A DNA stretch of 64,000 nucleotides from Paenibacillus pedocola (GCF_031599675.1 NZ_CP134223.1:4154001-4218000); one strand, 5' to 3'. Numbered from the stretch's first letter, positions 33,830 to 44,276 are shown. Numbers and translations: made by a program. The notes: generated by a model from the sequence alone, not told the origin.

Positions 33830-34654
33830 TTATGGCTTTAATTGTGCCACAAATTCACGAATTTGCAACAGTCCTTCACTTCGTGTGGCTGGATTATCCA
33901 GCAGCGGAATAACATCCTCCACCTTGCGGACTATGGCGCTGCCCACGACAACCCCGTCGCAAATCTGCGCAAAACGCGCGACCTGCTCGCTGGTGGAAAT
34001 CCCGAAGCCTACCGCTACCGGAAGGTCTGTCGCCCGGCGTACGGAAGCAATGAAATCATCGACACCGGTATGAAAGGACGATCTTTCCCCCGTTACACCC
34101 AGGGAGGAGACGCAATAAACAAAGCCGCTGGCTCCCGAAACAATCCGCTCAATCCGCTCACTGGAGGTAGGTGCAACCAGCGGAATGAGGTTCACTCCAG
34201 CTTCACGGCTGCGCTTACGCATCTCCTCCGACTCTTCCACCGGCAGATCGGGAATAATCAGCCCGCTAATCTCATGAGTATCGAGCTCGGCGAAAAACGT
34301 ATCCAGTCCCATTTGCATTACCGGATTATAATAAGTGAACAGAATAAACGGCAGCTCACTGCCCGCCTGGCGGGCTTTCAGTGCAGTCTCCATACAGGTG
34401 CGCAGATGAATATTGCCGCGAAGCGCTCTGGACGAAGCCCGCTGGATAACAGGTCCGTCGGCCAGCGGATCGGAATAAGGCACCCCCAGCTCCAGAATGT
34501 CTGCACCAGCCGCCTCTAATTCGGCAATAATAGCGAGCGTAGTATCCAGATCGGGGTCCCCTACTGTAAGAAAGGGAATCAATGCAGCCTTTCCTTCGGC
34601 TTTGAGCTTGCGGAAGGTCACATCCATCCGGTTGGTTGTTTCTGTTGTCATCAC
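33830..34654 (-). CDS. trpA: tryptophan synthase alpha chain
   Basis: Cleaves indole-3-glycerol phosphate to indole. A 274-residue TIM barrel with [16 protein letters not shown], the catalytic-Glu segment [20 protein letters not shown], and [15 protein letters not shown] near the phosphate site. Overlaps trpB by 4 bp (ATGA). The first or second Met may be the start. Confidence 0.97.
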   Translation of the reverse strand: MMTTETTNRMDVTFRKLKAEGKAALIPFLTVGDPDLDTTLAIIAELEAAGADILELGVPYSDPLADGPVIQRASSRALRGNIHLRTCMETALKARQAGSELPFILFTYYNPVMQMGLDTFFAELDTHEISGLIIPDLPVEESEEMRKRSREAGVNLIPLVAPTSSERIERIVSGASGFVYCVSSLGVTGERSSFHTGVDDFIASVRRATDLPVAVGFGISTSEQVARFAQICDGVVVGSAIVRKVEDVIPLLDNPATRSEGLLQIREFVAQLKP

Positions 34655-35847
34655 TTATCCGCCCCTTCCGTATAAGCCATGATCGATTCCACATCTTTGT
34701 CCCCGCGTCCCGAGAGGCAGATGACTACAATGTCATCCTTAGTTAGATCCGGAGCAATCTTCGCTACATGAGCTATGGCATGGGCCGATTCCAGCGCCGG
34801 GATGATTCCTTCGGTTACACACAGCAGCTTAAGCGCATCAAGGGCTTCAGCGTCGGTAACCGGCACATACTTGGCACGTTCAATATCTTTGAGATAGGAA
34901 TGCTCCGGTCCGACTCCCGGATAATCCAGGCCCGCGGAGATGGAGTGAGCCTCTGTAACCTGACCGTATTCATCCTGCAGCAGATAGCTTAAAGACCCTT
35001 GGAACACGCCTTGGCTGCCTTTGCTCATTGTTGCTGCATGAAATGGAGTATCAATTCCCTTGCCGGCAGCCTCTACGCCGATCATCCCCACCTGCTCATC
35101 CTCCATGAATGGATAGAACATGCCGATGGCATTGCTGCCGCCGCCGACTGCAGCAACCAGCAGGTCCGGCAGACGGCCTTCGGCCTCCAGGATCTGGCGG
35201 CGGGTCTCGTCACCGATAATCCGCTGGAAATTGCGGACCATCATCGGGTACGGGTGAGGACCGACTGCTGACCCCAAGATATAAAAGGTATCTTCCACAT
35301 TGCTGACCCAGTAGCGGAGAGCTTCGTTACCTGCATCCTTAAGGGTCCGGGAACCGGACGTCACCGGAATCACCTCGGCGCCAAGCAGCTTCATGCGGAA
35401 GACGTTAAGCGCCTGACGGCGTGTGTCCTCTTCGCCCATGAACACCTTGCATTCCATGCCCAGCAGTGCTGCCACTGTTGCTGTAGCCACCCCGTGCTGG
35501 CCGGCGCCTGTCTCGGCGATAACCTTGGTTTTGCCCATTCTTTTAGCTAAGATCCCCTGACCAATCGCGTTGTTGATCTTGTGTGCTCCGGTATGATTAA
35601 GGTCTTCACGCTTCAGGTAGATCTTGGCTTCCCCAAGCTGCTTGCTGAGACGCTCTGCATAATACAGCGGGGTCTCGCGTCCGGAATACTGTTTCAGTAA
35701 ATAATCTATTTCTTCCTGAAAAGCCGGTTCTGCCGAATATTTCGCATAGGCTTCCTCCAGCTCAATCAGTGCATTCATTAAGGTTTCAGGAACGAAGCGG
35801 CCTCCGAAAGAACCAAAACGTCCGTACTTGTCCGGTACTTGTATCAT
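34651..35847 (-). CDS. trpB: tryptophan synthase beta chain
   Basis: Condenses indole with serine using PLP. The 398-residue protein has the PLP-Lys segment [32 protein letters not shown], and [10 protein letters not shown] for phosphate binding. Its ATG overlaps the trpF stop by 4 bp, so trpF, trpB and trpA are translated in a coupled series. Confidence 0.98.
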   Translation of the reverse strand: MIQVPDKYGRFGSFGGRFVPETLMNALIELEEAYAKYSAEPAFQEEIDYLLKQYSGRETPLYYAERLSKQLGEAKIYLKREDLNHTGAHKINNAIGQGILAKRMGKTKVIAETGAGQHGVATATVAALLGMECKVFMGEEDTRRQALNVFRMKLLGAEVIPVTSGSRTLKDAGNEALRYWVSNVEDTFYILGSAVGPHPYPMMVRNFQRIIGDETRRQILEAEGRLPDLLVAAVGGGSNAIGMFYPFMEDEQVGMIGVEAAGKGIDTPFHAATMSKGSQGVFQGSLSYLLQDEYGQVTEAHSISAGLDYPGVGPEHSYLKDIERAKYVPVTDAEALDALKLLCVTEGIIPALESAHAIAHVAKIAPDLTKDDIVVICLSGRGDKDVESIMAYTEGADK

Positions 35848-36524
35848 GATTGCTTCACCCTTTCCACGAAAGAAGTCATTATATTGAGGTCCTTAATCCC
35901 GCCGCTTTCCACGCCGCTGGAGACATCTACGCCATCAGGTCTGTAGGCTTCCAGCAGTTCACTCACATTGTCCGGATGAAGTCCCCCTGCTATAAATAAA
36001 GGCAGTCCATGCGCTTCCGCAGCAGCTTGGAAGACCGGAATCTGCCCCCAATCAAAGGTGCGCCCCGAGCCGCCGCTTCCCTGCGGATCATAAGTGTCGA
36101 GGAGCAATGCATCAACAGAACCGGTATAGCTTGCCACATTAGCGGGCCCATCGGGATCGCCAGCCTGACCCTTGCCTGCCACGGAGATGGCCTTCCAGAC
36201 CTTAACCTGCGGAAAAGCCTGCTTGACCTCCCGGCAGAACGCTGCGCTCTCCTGTCCATGCAGCTGGATCACATCCAGCGGCACAGTTGAAAGCAGCTCC
36301 TTCAGCTCTTCCAGGCCGGGGTTGACGAATACCCCTGCTGCACCAGGAGACTTCCCCGCCTCCCATGCCGACAGCTCGGCAACGAGCTCCGCTGCCTGTA
36401 CAGGTGTTACCCTGCGGCGGCTGGGTGCAAATACAAATCCGATATAATCAAGCGGTAATCGCTTCATAGATTTTAGCACTTCAACGTCCTGAAGTCCACA
36501 GATTTTTACCAATGTATCAGCCAT
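35844..36524 (-). CDS. trpF: phosphoribosylanthranilate isomerase
   Basis: Amadori rearrangement step of tryptophan synthesis. Starting at ATG 36524, preceded by AAAGGAT, the product is 226 residues with [12 protein letters not shown] (catalytic Cys), [33 protein letters not shown] and a C-terminal phosphate site ending in [10 protein letters not shown]. The start overlaps the end of trpC by 8 bp. Confidence 0.95.
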   Translation of the reverse strand: MADTLVKICGLQDVEVLKSMKRLPLDYIGFVFAPSRRRVTPVQAAELVAELSAWEAGKSPGAAGVFVNPGLEELKELLSTVPLDVIQLHGQESAAFCREVKQAFPQVKVWKAISVAGKGQAGDPDGPANVASYTGSVDALLLDTYDPQGSGGSGRTFDWGQIPVFQAAAEAHGLPLFIAGGLHPDNVSELLEAYRPDGVDVSSGVESGGIKDLNIMTSFVERVKQS

Positions 36525-37347
36525 GAAAAGCACGATCCTTTCCGGCGGATACCGGGCCGAGCAGTTCATTCACCGCCTCTTCGACGTTCTGCTGCCTCAT
36601 CAGATACTCTCCCACCAGTACACCTGTGGTACCGGTCTGGCGCAAATACTTAATATCATCCGGTCCGGCAATCCCGCTCTCGCTGATCACCGGAACTCCA
36701 TCCGGCACCAGAGCCGCCAGCTCTGCTGTCGTTTCCAGTCTCGTCTCAAACGTGCGCAGATTGCGGTTATTAATACCTAGCAGCACGTGGGGCTGCTCCA
36801 TTTTCCCTGTACCTGCTACAAGCTCAAGCTCGCTGCGGTCATGGATTTCTATAAGCACATCCAAGCTGAGTGAAGCTGCCAAATCTGTAAAGGAAGCTAT
36901 TTGTTCCGGAGTTAGAATAGCCGCGATTAGCAGGACAGCATCCGCCCCCAATATACGGGCCTCATAAATCTGACGCTCGTCGATAATAAAATCCTTGCGC
37001 AATAAAGGAAGGTTTACCGCTGCCCTAACCTGCTGCAAATACAAACCGCTGCCTTGAAAATAGTCTTCATCCGTTAGCACCGACAAGCAGTCGGCCCCGC
37101 CTGCTTCATAACCTTGGGCGATGGATACCGGATCAAAGTCCGCACGGATCAGCCCTTTGGAAGGCGAAGCCTTCTTCACCTCCGCGATAAGGCCAATCTC
37201 CCGGTTCCTCCGCCTAACAAGTGCCTCCCGGAAACCTTTTGTGGCCGGCAGCCCGGCGATTGCCTCTTCTGCGTCAGTCAGGGAAAAGGTTTTGCTTAAA
37301 GCTTCAACCTCTTTGATTTTGGTAGCGACAATTTTATCAAGATACAT
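36517..37347 (-). CDS. trpC: indole-3-glycerol phosphate synthase
   Basis: Closes the indole ring from carboxyphenylaminodeoxyribulose phosphate. A 276-residue TIM barrel with LIAEVKKASPSKGLI (catalytic Lys), FIIDERQIYEARILGADAVL, GINNRNLRTFE and ISESGIAGPDDI. I choose ATG 37347 (MYLDKIV) because AAGGAG lies 7 bases upstream; it overlaps trpD by 11 bp. Confidence 0.96.
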   Translation of the reverse strand: MYLDKIVATKIKEVEALSKTFSLTDAEEAIAGLPATKGFREALVRRRNREIGLIAEVKKASPSKGLIRADFDPVSIAQGYEAGGADCLSVLTDEDYFQGSGLYLQQVRAAVNLPLLRKDFIIDERQIYEARILGADAVLLIAAILTPEQIASFTDLAASLSLDVLIEIHDRSELELVAGTGKMEQPHVLLGINNRNLRTFETRLETTAELAALVPDGVPVISESGIAGPDDIKYLRQTGTTGVLVGEYLMRQQNVEEAVNELLGPVSAGKDRAFHG

Positions 37348-38377
37348 AATCAAGCTCCTTCGTCATGGCTTTTAGCTGTTCCAGCTTAAGCAGCGCACTG
37401 CCGGAATCGATCATACGGCGCGCCTCCTGGACACCTGCACTCAAGCTGTCCGCCAAACCGGCAACATAGATGCAGGCACCCGCATTAGCCAGTACGATAT
37501 CACGGTATGGAGTTAAGGCTCCTTCCAGCACTGCAGTTATAATTGCAGCATTCTCGGCTGCATCTCCCCCCAGCACATCCTCCAGCGGATGCCGGCTCAG
37601 GCCCAGAGCCTCAGGGGTAATTTCATAGGTGGTGACAATGCCGTCTTTCAGTTCGGATACCTGGGTAGGCGCCGAAATGCTTATTTCGTCTAGACCGTCC
37701 AGACTGCTGACAATCATCGCCCGCTTGGAGCCCAGCTCCTTCAGCACATTGGCCACAATTTCTGTCTTATCGCGGTCGTAGATACCCATAAGCTGACGGT
37801 CGGCTCCTGCCGGGTTGGTCAGCGGCCCCAGCATGTTGAACACTGTCCGGAAGCCCAGCTCGCGGCGCGGCGCAGCAGCATATTTCATGGACGGATGATA
37901 GATCTGGGCAAAGAGGAAGCAGATGCCGATATGGTCCAGGCATTGCCGGGCCTGCTCTGCGTTCAAATGAATGTTGACGCCCAGCGCTTCCAGTACATCC
38001 GCGCTGCCGGCTCTGCCGGAGGCGGAACGGTTGCCGTGCTTAGCCACGCGCACAGAAGCCGCTGAAGAAATAATTGCCGAGGCGGTCGAAATATTGAATT
38101 TATGAATGCCTGAGCCTCCGGTACCGCAGGTATCCAGCAGACGGGTGCGCTCTGTGAGCACCGGTGTCCCGAATCCGCGCATCGCTTCCGCGAAGCCGGT
38201 GATTTCCTCGACGGTCTCCCCTTTGATCCGCAGTGCAGTCAACAGCGCACCGATTTGCGCCGGGGATGCCACCCCTTCCATAATGGTCCCCATGATCTCA
38301 CGGGCCTGGGTCCGGCTAAGATCTTTGCCCTCGATCAGCCCGGCAATTCCTGATTGTATCATTTGACTTGCATCCAT
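37337..38377 (-). CDS. trpD: anthranilate phosphoribosyltransferase
   Basis: Transfers phosphoribose from PRPP to anthranilate. The 346-residue product starts at ATG 38377 (MDASQMIQSG) with AGGAGG upstream. The PRPP loop LLDTCGTGGSGIHKFNISTA and KHGNRSASGRAGSADVLEAL are typical. It follows trpE after 128 bp, the widest internal gap of the trp run. Confidence 0.96.
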   Translation of the reverse strand: MDASQMIQSGIAGLIEGKDLSRTQAREIMGTIMEGVASPAQIGALLTALRIKGETVEEITGFAEAMRGFGTPVLTERTRLLDTCGTGGSGIHKFNISTASAIISSAASVRVAKHGNRSASGRAGSADVLEALGVNIHLNAEQARQCLDHIGICFLFAQIYHPSMKYAAAPRRELGFRTVFNMLGPLTNPAGADRQLMGIYDRDKTEIVANVLKELGSKRAMIVSSLDGLDEISISAPTQVSELKDGIVTTYEITPEALGLSRHPLEDVLGGDAAENAAIITAVLEGALTPYRDIVLANAGACIYVAGLADSLSAGVQEARRMIDSGSALLKLEQLKAMTKELDYVS

Positions 38378-38505
38378 AGTCTTTTTCCTCCTAAAAGTTT
38401 TGTTAGGATAACCTCGCTGAACCGCTTCGGACAAAACTCTCTCCGAGAGCATTTGCTAAGTTTTATGGAGCATTCTCTGCTCAGCTCTTCTGTCCTGTTC
38501 TCTGA

Positions 38506-40059
38506 TTAAGGCGTATATTCGTACATGTAATCCTGATTGATTACCTGTTTTTCTTTGATCTCTACCGGGAACATGGCTTCCGCCATCCGGATGGCTTTGA
38601 GCATGGCCTTCGCTTTGTTAAGGGTCTCTTCATATTCCTTCTCCGGTACCGAGTCCCACACAATCCCTGCTCCCGCCTGCACATAGGCCCGGCCCTTACG
38701 GAAAATGATGGTGCGGATGGTAATACAGGAATCCATATTCCCGGAGAACCCGAGATAGCCGATAGCTCCGGCGTAGGCGCCTCTGGCTTCCCGCTCCAGC
38801 TCGGAAATGATCTCCATCGCCCGCAGCTTCGGTGCGCCTGAGACGGTACCGGCCGGCAGGCATGACAGGAAGGCATCGAAGAAATCCTTATTGTCGTCCA
38901 AGGTCCCCGACACATTTGAAACCATGTGCATGACATGGGAGTACTTCTCAATCTCCATAAAGGAGTCGCATTTCACCGTGCCGAACTTCGATACCCTGCC
39001 CAGATCGTTGCGGCCGAGGTCAACCAGCATCAGATGCTCCGCCCGCTCCTTTTCATCCTCCAGAAGTTCAGCTGCGAGAGCCCGGTCCTCTGCTTCATTC
39101 GCCCCCCGCGGTCTGGTTCCGGCAATCGGGCGGGTGGCCACTCGGCTGCCGTCCACCTTCACCAGCGCTTCCGGAGAGGTACCGACGATGATCTCTTCAT
39201 CCATTTTGAGATAATACATATACGGAGAAGGATTCAGTGTACGCAGCATCCGATAGACATGCAGCGGGGATACTTCCGTCTCAATATGCAGGCGCTGCGA
39301 CAGCACCACCTGAAAAATATCTCCGGCCCGGATATATTCCTTGGCCTGCTCAACATTGGAAATGTACTGTTCCTTAGTAAGGTTGGAATGAATCTCGCCC
39401 AGCTCGATATCCTGGGGAATGCTGCGGCGGTTAACGTTCTCCTTCGGCCCTTCCTTCTGCAGCTCCTCGGCGAAGTCCTCCAGCTTGCGGTTCAAAGCCT
39501 CATAGGCTGTACGGATGTCAGAGTCCGTATCCCCGTCTTTGATGTGCAGGTTGCCTACGAGCAGGATCTGCTGTTTCACATGATCGAAGACAATGATCCG
39601 GTCGCAGAACATGAAGCGGATATCATCCGTGCCGAGATCATCTACCGCATGCGGCGAGAGTTTCTCATAATATTGCAGCAGATCATATCCGAAGAATCCG
39701 ATCGCACCGCCGGTAAACGGAGGCATCCCTTCCAGCTTTGGACTGCGGTAGGAGCGGAGCAGTGCTTTTAGCTCCTCGATCGGTTTGCCTGTCAGCCGCT
39801 TCTGCTCCCCGCCGACCTTCACGTGAATGACATTCTTTTTCCCGGATATCATCAGAAACGGATCACTGCCGATAAAAGAATACCGGGCCCATTGAATGCC
39901 GCCTTCTACACTTTCCAGCAAAAACGCGTGGGACTCACCGGCAAACCGCTGAAACAGGCGGATCGGAGTCTCCATATCAGCAAGCAGCCGCTTCACTACC
40001 GGAATCAGGTTATATTCCCGCGACAGTGATACCACTTCTTCAACACTAGGATTAGTCAT
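38506..40059 (-). CDS. trpE: anthranilate synthase component I
   Basis: Makes anthranilate from chorismate with a glutamine amidotransferase partner. The 517-residue protein has the chorismate-binding core IVGTSPEALVKVDGSRVATR, PIAGTRPRG, AGTVSGAPKLRAMEII and QAGAGIVWDS, and the tryptophan-binding LLESVEG motif near the N-terminus. No trpG is in the operon, so the amidotransferase is probably shared with folate synthesis (pabA), as in B. subtilis. It is controlled by the TRAP leader upstream. Confidence 0.97.
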   Translation of the reverse strand: MTNPSVEEVVSLSREYNLIPVVKRLLADMETPIRLFQRFAGESHAFLLESVEGGIQWARYSFIGSDPFLMISGKKNVIHVKVGGEQKRLTGKPIEELKALLRSYRSPKLEGMPPFTGGAIGFFGYDLLQYYEKLSPHAVDDLGTDDIRFMFCDRIIVFDHVKQQILLVGNLHIKDGDTDSDIRTAYEALNRKLEDFAEELQKEGPKENVNRRSIPQDIELGEIHSNLTKEQYISNVEQAKEYIRAGDIFQVVLSQRLHIETEVSPLHVYRMLRTLNPSPYMYYLKMDEEIIVGTSPEALVKVDGSRVATRPIAGTRPRGANEAEDRALAAELLEDEKERAEHLMLVDLGRNDLGRVSKFGTVKCDSFMEIEKYSHVMHMVSNVSGTLDDNKDFFDAFLSCLPAGTVSGAPKLRAMEIISELEREARGAYAGAIGYLGFSGNMDSCITIRTIIFRKGRAYVQAGAGIVWDSVPEKEYEETLNKAKAMLKAIRMAEAMFPVEIKEKQVINQDYMYEYTP

Positions 40060-40104
40060 TTTGGGATACCTCCTTGGAATGTACGAGTATATTATCCGAA
40101 ATAC

Positions 40105-40130
40105 AGAAAAACCTCTACCGAAGTAGAGGT
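40105..40130 (-). terminator. trp leader attenuator hairpin
   Basis: 8-bp stem ACCTCTAC / GTAGAGGT capped by a UUCG tetraloop, followed on the minus strand by UUUUU. It lies 46 bp before the trpE start codon, so it can cut the trp transcript short. Confidence 0.85.
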
Positions 40131-40287
40131 TGTTGTAGGTAAGTATATGAAAAAGCGCTCAGGACCGGGCATTATTCCAAACTATGCATAAACTGTCTGA
40201 TTAAGGATATACGGGTAGCGTAAATAAACCGTTAATACTATCCAAAAAGACATATGCAATTCAATGGAATGCCTCAGATTTAACATC

Positions 40288-40346
40288 CTGCACTCGTCTC
40301 AGCTATACTCAACTAGGCTAAACTCAACTAGGGCTTTACTCGGCTA
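40288..40346 (-). promoter_or_regulatory. TRAP-binding site of the trp operon (12 NAG triplets)
   Basis: Reading the RNA sense, triplets UAG, GAG, AAG, UAG, GAG, UAG, UAG, GAG, UAG, GAG, GAG and CAG follow each other with 2-nt spacers, apart from one 3-nt spacer. Ten of the twelve are the preferred (G/U)AG. This matches the target of the 11-subunit TRAP ring. Bound TRAP should favour the terminator at 40105-40130 when tryptophan is plentiful. Confidence 0.93.
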
Positions 40347-40351
40347 ATTAC

Positions 40352-40381
40352 ACTATACATGATGACGGTGTTCATTGACAA
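40352..40381 (-). promoter_or_regulatory. trp operon promoter
   Basis: TTGTCA (40376-40381), an 18-bp spacer and TATAGT (40352-40357) on the minus strand. Transcription should start near 40346, so the TRAP triplets begin almost at the 5' end of the RNA. It lies just after the aroH stop. Confidence 0.65.
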
Positions 40382-40399
40382 CCCGGAACCGATAATAAA

Positions 40400-40771
40400 T
40401 TACTTGCTCTGTGAGAGATCCGGACGAAGCTTCTGCGCCTCATTCAAATAGACATGGCGGATATCCCGCTGCGACTTATCCGTATTGACCTGTACCATCA
40501 GCCGGATGCACATCGGCAGACCGCCTTTGACGGGAATCTCAACGGAGCACATCAGCGGCACCAAATCCCAGCCCTCAATTTCTCGGATGGCCCGCGCCGG
40601 GAAAGTAGCATCCAGATCACCCGTCACGGTAATCCATACACTGCAGATATCTTCGGCAATAACATCATTGCGCTCGACTATTTCCCGCAGCAGCACAACG
40701 GTTTCGCGCAAAATTTCATTTTCCTCGTTTTTGGTTACGGTAGTTGCACCGCGTATCCCCCGGTTCACCAT
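40400..40771 (-). CDS. aroH: chorismate mutase, AroH type
   Basis: Converts chorismate to prephenate for phenylalanine and tyrosine. The 123-residue trimeric-type enzyme has VNRGIRGATTVTKNEE with the active-site Arg, WITVTGDLDATFPARAIRE, and PVKGGLPMCIRLMVQVN. Its start overlaps aroB by 7 bp. It closes the aroC-aroB-aroH unit just before the trp promoter. Confidence 0.95.
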   Translation of the reverse strand: MVNRGIRGATTVTKNEENEILRETVVLLREIVERNDVIAEDICSVWITVTGDLDATFPARAIREIEGWDLVPLMCSVEIPVKGGLPMCIRLMVQVNTDKSQRDIRHVYLNEAQKLRPDLSQSK

Positions 40772-41868
40772 GGGCTTCCCTCCTTCTTAAGCTGTGCGAT
40801 AACCTCACGCACATCACTCTGCTGCACATTATTCACGATGCTGACAGCACCTATAGAATCCGGCACGATAAAGGTCATCTTGCCTTCCTTGAACTTCTTG
40901 TCATGCATCATGGCATCCATCAGCTCATCCTCGCTGAACTCTGCGGGCAGACTCACCGGCAGCGATAATGCGGACAGCATAGAGACGGTGTCCTCATAAA
41001 TGCCCTGATCGCGGCCCAGCTTGGCAGCCAAGAGTGCCGAACCGGCCATCCCGATGGCAATCGCCTCACCATGCAGGAATACACCGTAACCGCCTACCGC
41101 TTCGATGGCATGTCCGATCGTGTGTCCCAGGTTCAAGATCGCCCGCTGGCCATGCTCGCGTTCATCATTGCCGACGACTACTGCCTTAATGGCGCATCCG
41201 CGCTCCAGGGCATAGCCCAGCGCCTCTGCATCCAGGGCAAGCAGGTCCGCTGCATGCTCACGGCACCAGTACGCAAATTCACGGTCCAGAATCAGACCGT
41301 GCTTCACCACTTCAGCCAGGCCGGATGAGACTTGGCGCGGCGGCAGCGTACTCAGGGTATCCAGATCATAGAGCACCATCAAGGGCTGGTAAAAGGCCCC
41401 GACCATATTCTTCGCCAGCGGATGATTGACAGCCACTTTGCCGCCCACACTGCTATCGTGTGCAAGGATCGTCGTTGGGATCTGAATGAACCCTATGCCC
41501 CTCATGTAGGATGCGGCTACGAACCCCGCCAAGTCTCCTACTACACCGCCTCCAAGCGCCAGCACCGCTGAACTGCGGTCCAGACCAGCCTGAATCGCAG
41601 TCGTAATCACTTCCTCGTAGACGGCAAGTGACTTAGAAGCTTCTCCGGATGGAATAACGTGGCTTACGACCGAATAACCTTGTTCGTGAAGCGAAGCTTC
41701 GACTTCAGCCAGATAGCGCGGGGCTACTTCGCTGTCGCTGACGACCAGCAGCGGGCTGCGGAGCGGAATGCCGGCTTCCCGGCAACGTTCCCCGATCTTG
41801 CGCAGCAATCCGCTGCCGATATGAATTGGATAAGAGCGCTCGCCTAAATCTACAGTAATACTGCGCAT
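40765..41868 (-). CDS. aroB: 3-dehydroquinate synthase
   Basis: Second step of the shikimate pathway, NAD- and metal-dependent. The 367-residue enzyme shows LALGGGVVGDLAGFVAASYM, IPTTILAHDSSVGGKVAVNH, HGLILDREFAYW and NLGHTIGHAIEAVGGYGVFL, with the zinc ligands in the last two. It lies 2 bp after aroC. Confidence 0.97.
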   Translation of the reverse strand: MRSITVDLGERSYPIHIGSGLLRKIGERCREAGIPLRSPLLVVSDSEVAPRYLAEVEASLHEQGYSVVSHVIPSGEASKSLAVYEEVITTAIQAGLDRSSAVLALGGGVVGDLAGFVAASYMRGIGFIQIPTTILAHDSSVGGKVAVNHPLAKNMVGAFYQPLMVLYDLDTLSTLPPRQVSSGLAEVVKHGLILDREFAYWCREHAADLLALDAEALGYALERGCAIKAVVVGNDEREHGQRAILNLGHTIGHAIEAVGGYGVFLHGEAIAIGMAGSALLAAKLGRDQGIYEDTVSMLSALSLPVSLPAEFSEDELMDAMMHDKKFKEGKMTFIVPDSIGAVSIVNNVQQSDVREVIAQLKKEGSPW

Positions 41869-41870
41869 AA

Positions 41871-43040
41871 TCAGTAGCTCTCCAGCTGCGCCAGGTAACT
41901 ATTGTAGTTTGCTCTAATCTCCTCAAGTGAATCGCCGCCGAACTTCTCCAGGAATGCTTTGGCAATCTCCCAGGCAACCACGTTCTCCAGTACTACACAA
42001 GCTGCCGGAACAGCGCAGGCATCCGAGCGTTCCACCTGCGCGGTGAAAGGCTCCTTGGTGTCGATATCCACACTTTGCAGCGGTTTGTACAGGGTAGGAA
42101 TCGGCTTCATGACACCGCGGACTACGACCGGCATTCCGTTAGTCATGCCGCCTTCAAAGCCGCCCAGCCGGTTGCTTGCCCGGTAATATCCCCGGGAGGC
42201 TTCATACATAATCTCGTCATGGACCTGTGAGCCGCGCAGGATGCCGGCTTCAAAGCCGATCCCGATCTCCACACCTTTGAAGGCATTGATCGACATGACG
42301 GCTCCGGCAATGGCTGCATCAAGCTTACGGTCGTACTGTACATAGCTTCCGAGTCCGACAGGCAATCCTTCAACGATGCATTCGACAATTCCGCCGATAG
42401 AGTCGCCTTCCTCCTTGATCTTGTCTATGTATGCCTCCATCTTCTGTTCCGTCTCTTTATCCACGACTCGTACGGAGGACTCTTCCGTCCGGGCAATTAA
42501 TTCATCGATAGGCAGATTATTCGCAGGCGCTTCAATCTCCCCGATCCGGATCACCTGTCCGGCAATCTTGACACCGAACTCTGCCAGCAGCTGGCGGGCA
42601 ACAGCGCCTACCGCCACTCTTGCGGCCGTTTCACGTGCGCTGGAACGCTCCAGTACATTCCGCAGATCGGTATGGTTATATTTCAATCCGCCGTTTAAGT
42701 CGGCATGTCCGGGACGCGGCCGGTTTACCCGCCGCTTCTCTTCATCACTGCCGGGAATCGGCTCAATATTCATAATATTCTTCCAGTGTGTCCAGTCCTT
42801 ATTCTCTACTACCAAAGCTACCGGAGCACCTGTGGTATAGCCATGGCGCACACCGCCGACGATCTGTGCGGTATCCTTCTCGATCTGCATCCGGCGTCCG
42901 CGGCCGTAGCCCTTCTGCCGCCGCAGCAGCTGAAAATTAAGCTCTTCGAAGTTAAGTGTCAAATTGCTGGGCAGTCCCTCAATAATTGCTGTAAGCTGGG
43001 GGCCGTGCGTTTCCCCCGCTGTTAAATAGCGTAAACTCAT
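41871..43040 (-). CDS. aroC: chorismate synthase
   Basis: FMN-dependent last step to chorismate; named aroF in B. subtilis. The product, 389 residues from ATG 43040 with AAAGGGG upstream, has [64 protein letters not shown] and [20 protein letters not shown]. Its product feeds trpE, aroH/tyrA and the nearby mqnA. Confidence 0.97.
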   Translation of the reverse strand: MSLRYLTAGETHGPQLTAIIEGLPSNLTLNFEELNFQLLRRQKGYGRGRRMQIEKDTAQIVGGVRHGYTTGAPVALVVENKDWTHWKNIMNIEPIPGSDEEKRRVNRPRPGHADLNGGLKYNHTDLRNVLERSSARETAARVAVGAVARQLLAEFGVKIAGQVIRIGEIEAPANNLPIDELIARTEESSVRVVDKETEQKMEAYIDKIKEEGDSIGGIVECIVEGLPVGLGSYVQYDRKLDAAIAGAVMSINAFKGVEIGIGFEAGILRGSQVHDEIMYEASRGYYRASNRLGGFEGGMTNGMPVVVRGVMKPIPTLYKPLQSVDIDTKEPFTAQVERSDACAVPAACVVLENVVAWEIAKAFLEKFGGDSLEEIRANYNSYLAQLESY

Positions 43041-43177
43041 GCTGCGTTCCCCTTTCACACTTTTAAACTGTAAACCGCTAAAATATTAAAACTCTTGCCT
43101 CATTATAGTATAGCCTTCCCGCTTTGACAAGAAAGGGATCGTGGGCAAAAGTCAGACTTGCGTCCATATAAGAACAG

Positions 43178-43211
43178 CGCCGCCTTACTCTTTCGAGCAA
43201 AGGCGGCGCTG
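43178..43211 (-). terminator. hairpin between small HTH gene and aroC
   Basis: GCGCCGCCTT / AAGGCGGCGC-type stem with a ~12-nt loop; only a weak U-rich tail follows on the minus strand, so termination may be partial. Confidence 0.5.
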
Positions 43212-43238
43212 CTAAACGTCCCGGTTCAGAGCCCTGAA

Positions 43239-43400
43239 TCAGCTTCCGATCTTTCGCTGTGCAGGAGGAACAGTCTGCTTGCTCTCCTCAAGCTTAAGCA
43301 GGCTTTGCAGCTGCAGCTCTTCGACACCAAGAATTTGCCCGCATTCACGGACGGTCAGAAACCCGCGTCTGTATGCGGCAATGACCTTACTTTTGTCCAT
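43239..43400 (-). CDS. small helix-turn-helix-like protein
   Basis: A 53-residue basic peptide (MDKSKVIAAYRRGFLTVREC, then GQILGVEELQLQSLLKLEES) with a pattern that resembles a helix-turn-helix: a helix, a turn at G-x-L, and a second helix. I do not recognise the family. ATG 43400 has only a weak AAAGG upstream, so translation is less sure than for its neighbours. It lies between cheR and aroC. Confidence 0.55.
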   Translation of the reverse strand: MDKSKVIAAYRRGFLTVRECGQILGVEELQLQSLLKLEESKQTVPPAQRKIGS

Positions 43401-43472
43401 CTGGATTAACGACCTTTCGCATGGCATAAAGTACCTGCTATTCAGTATCACTGAAAGATTACGAAAGTATAC

Positions 43473-44276
43473 CTATTTTTTCCGGTAGAAGAATGTTTCC
43501 GTTGACTCAAATCCGTATTGTGCAGGAGTGAAGATCTGTTCCGTGCTACCTACAAACAAATAACCGCCCGGACGCAGGCTGGCTGAGAACTTATGATAGA
43601 GCTTGTTCTTCGCTTCCTCTGTGAAATAGATCATTACATTTCGGCAGATGATCAGGTCAAACCCTTCATCGAATTTGTCGAGCAGCAGATTTTGCTTACG
43701 GAAATCAATATTCTTCTTCAGCGATTCACTAACCTTGAAAACTGGGCCCTCCGGAGTAAAGTACCGGTTCGCCACATCCTTTGGCACATCTTTCAAGGAA
43801 CGTTCCAGATAGAGTCCCTGCTTCGCCTTCGCCAGTGCCCCGTCATCAATATCCGTAGCCAGAATGCCGGTCTGTGACAGGATGTTTTTGTCAGACAGGA
43901 TCATAGCCAGCGTATACGGCTCTTCTCCGGTTGAGCAGGCAGCGCTCCACAATTTCATCCTGCGGCCTGAGCGCTGCAGTTCCGGCAGTATAACATCCCG
44001 CAGTACTTCCCAGCGGTTCGGGTTGCGCCAGAATTCTGAGACGTTGATCGTCATCCGGTCCAGAAATTCATAGAATAAAGATTTATCCTTCATCATTGCA
44101 GCAAAAAATTCAGCAAAAGTATGATACCCGTTCTTTGTCCGGAGCGTCGTCAGACGGCGCTTCATCTGAGCTTCCTTGTATTGGGCCAGATCAATTCCGG
44201 TGCTTTGCTTAACATTATGAATAAACCCGGTGTAATCCGGGTCTGGTGCTGTTGAATTCTCTTCATGATCAGCCAT
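43473..44276 (-). CDS. cheR: chemotaxis protein methyltransferase
   Basis: S-adenosylmethionine-dependent methylation of glutamates on chemoreceptors. The 267-residue protein has an N-terminal helical CheR domain (YTGFIHNVKQSTGIDLAQYK, then MKRRLTTLR) and a methyltransferase domain with LWSAACSTGEEPYTLAMIL, ATDIDDGALAKA and DLIICRNVMIYFTEEAKNKL. Position between ndk and aroC is the same in B. subtilis. Confidence 0.95.
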   Translation of the reverse strand: MADHEENSTAPDPDYTGFIHNVKQSTGIDLAQYKEAQMKRRLTTLRTKNGYHTFAEFFAAMMKDKSLFYEFLDRMTINVSEFWRNPNRWEVLRDVILPELQRSGRRMKLWSAACSTGEEPYTLAMILSDKNILSQTGILATDIDDGALAKAKQGLYLERSLKDVPKDVANRYFTPEGPVFKVSESLKKNIDFRKQNLLLDKFDEGFDLIICRNVMIYFTEEAKNKLYHKFSASLRPGGYLFVGSTEQIFTPAQYGFESTETFFYRKK

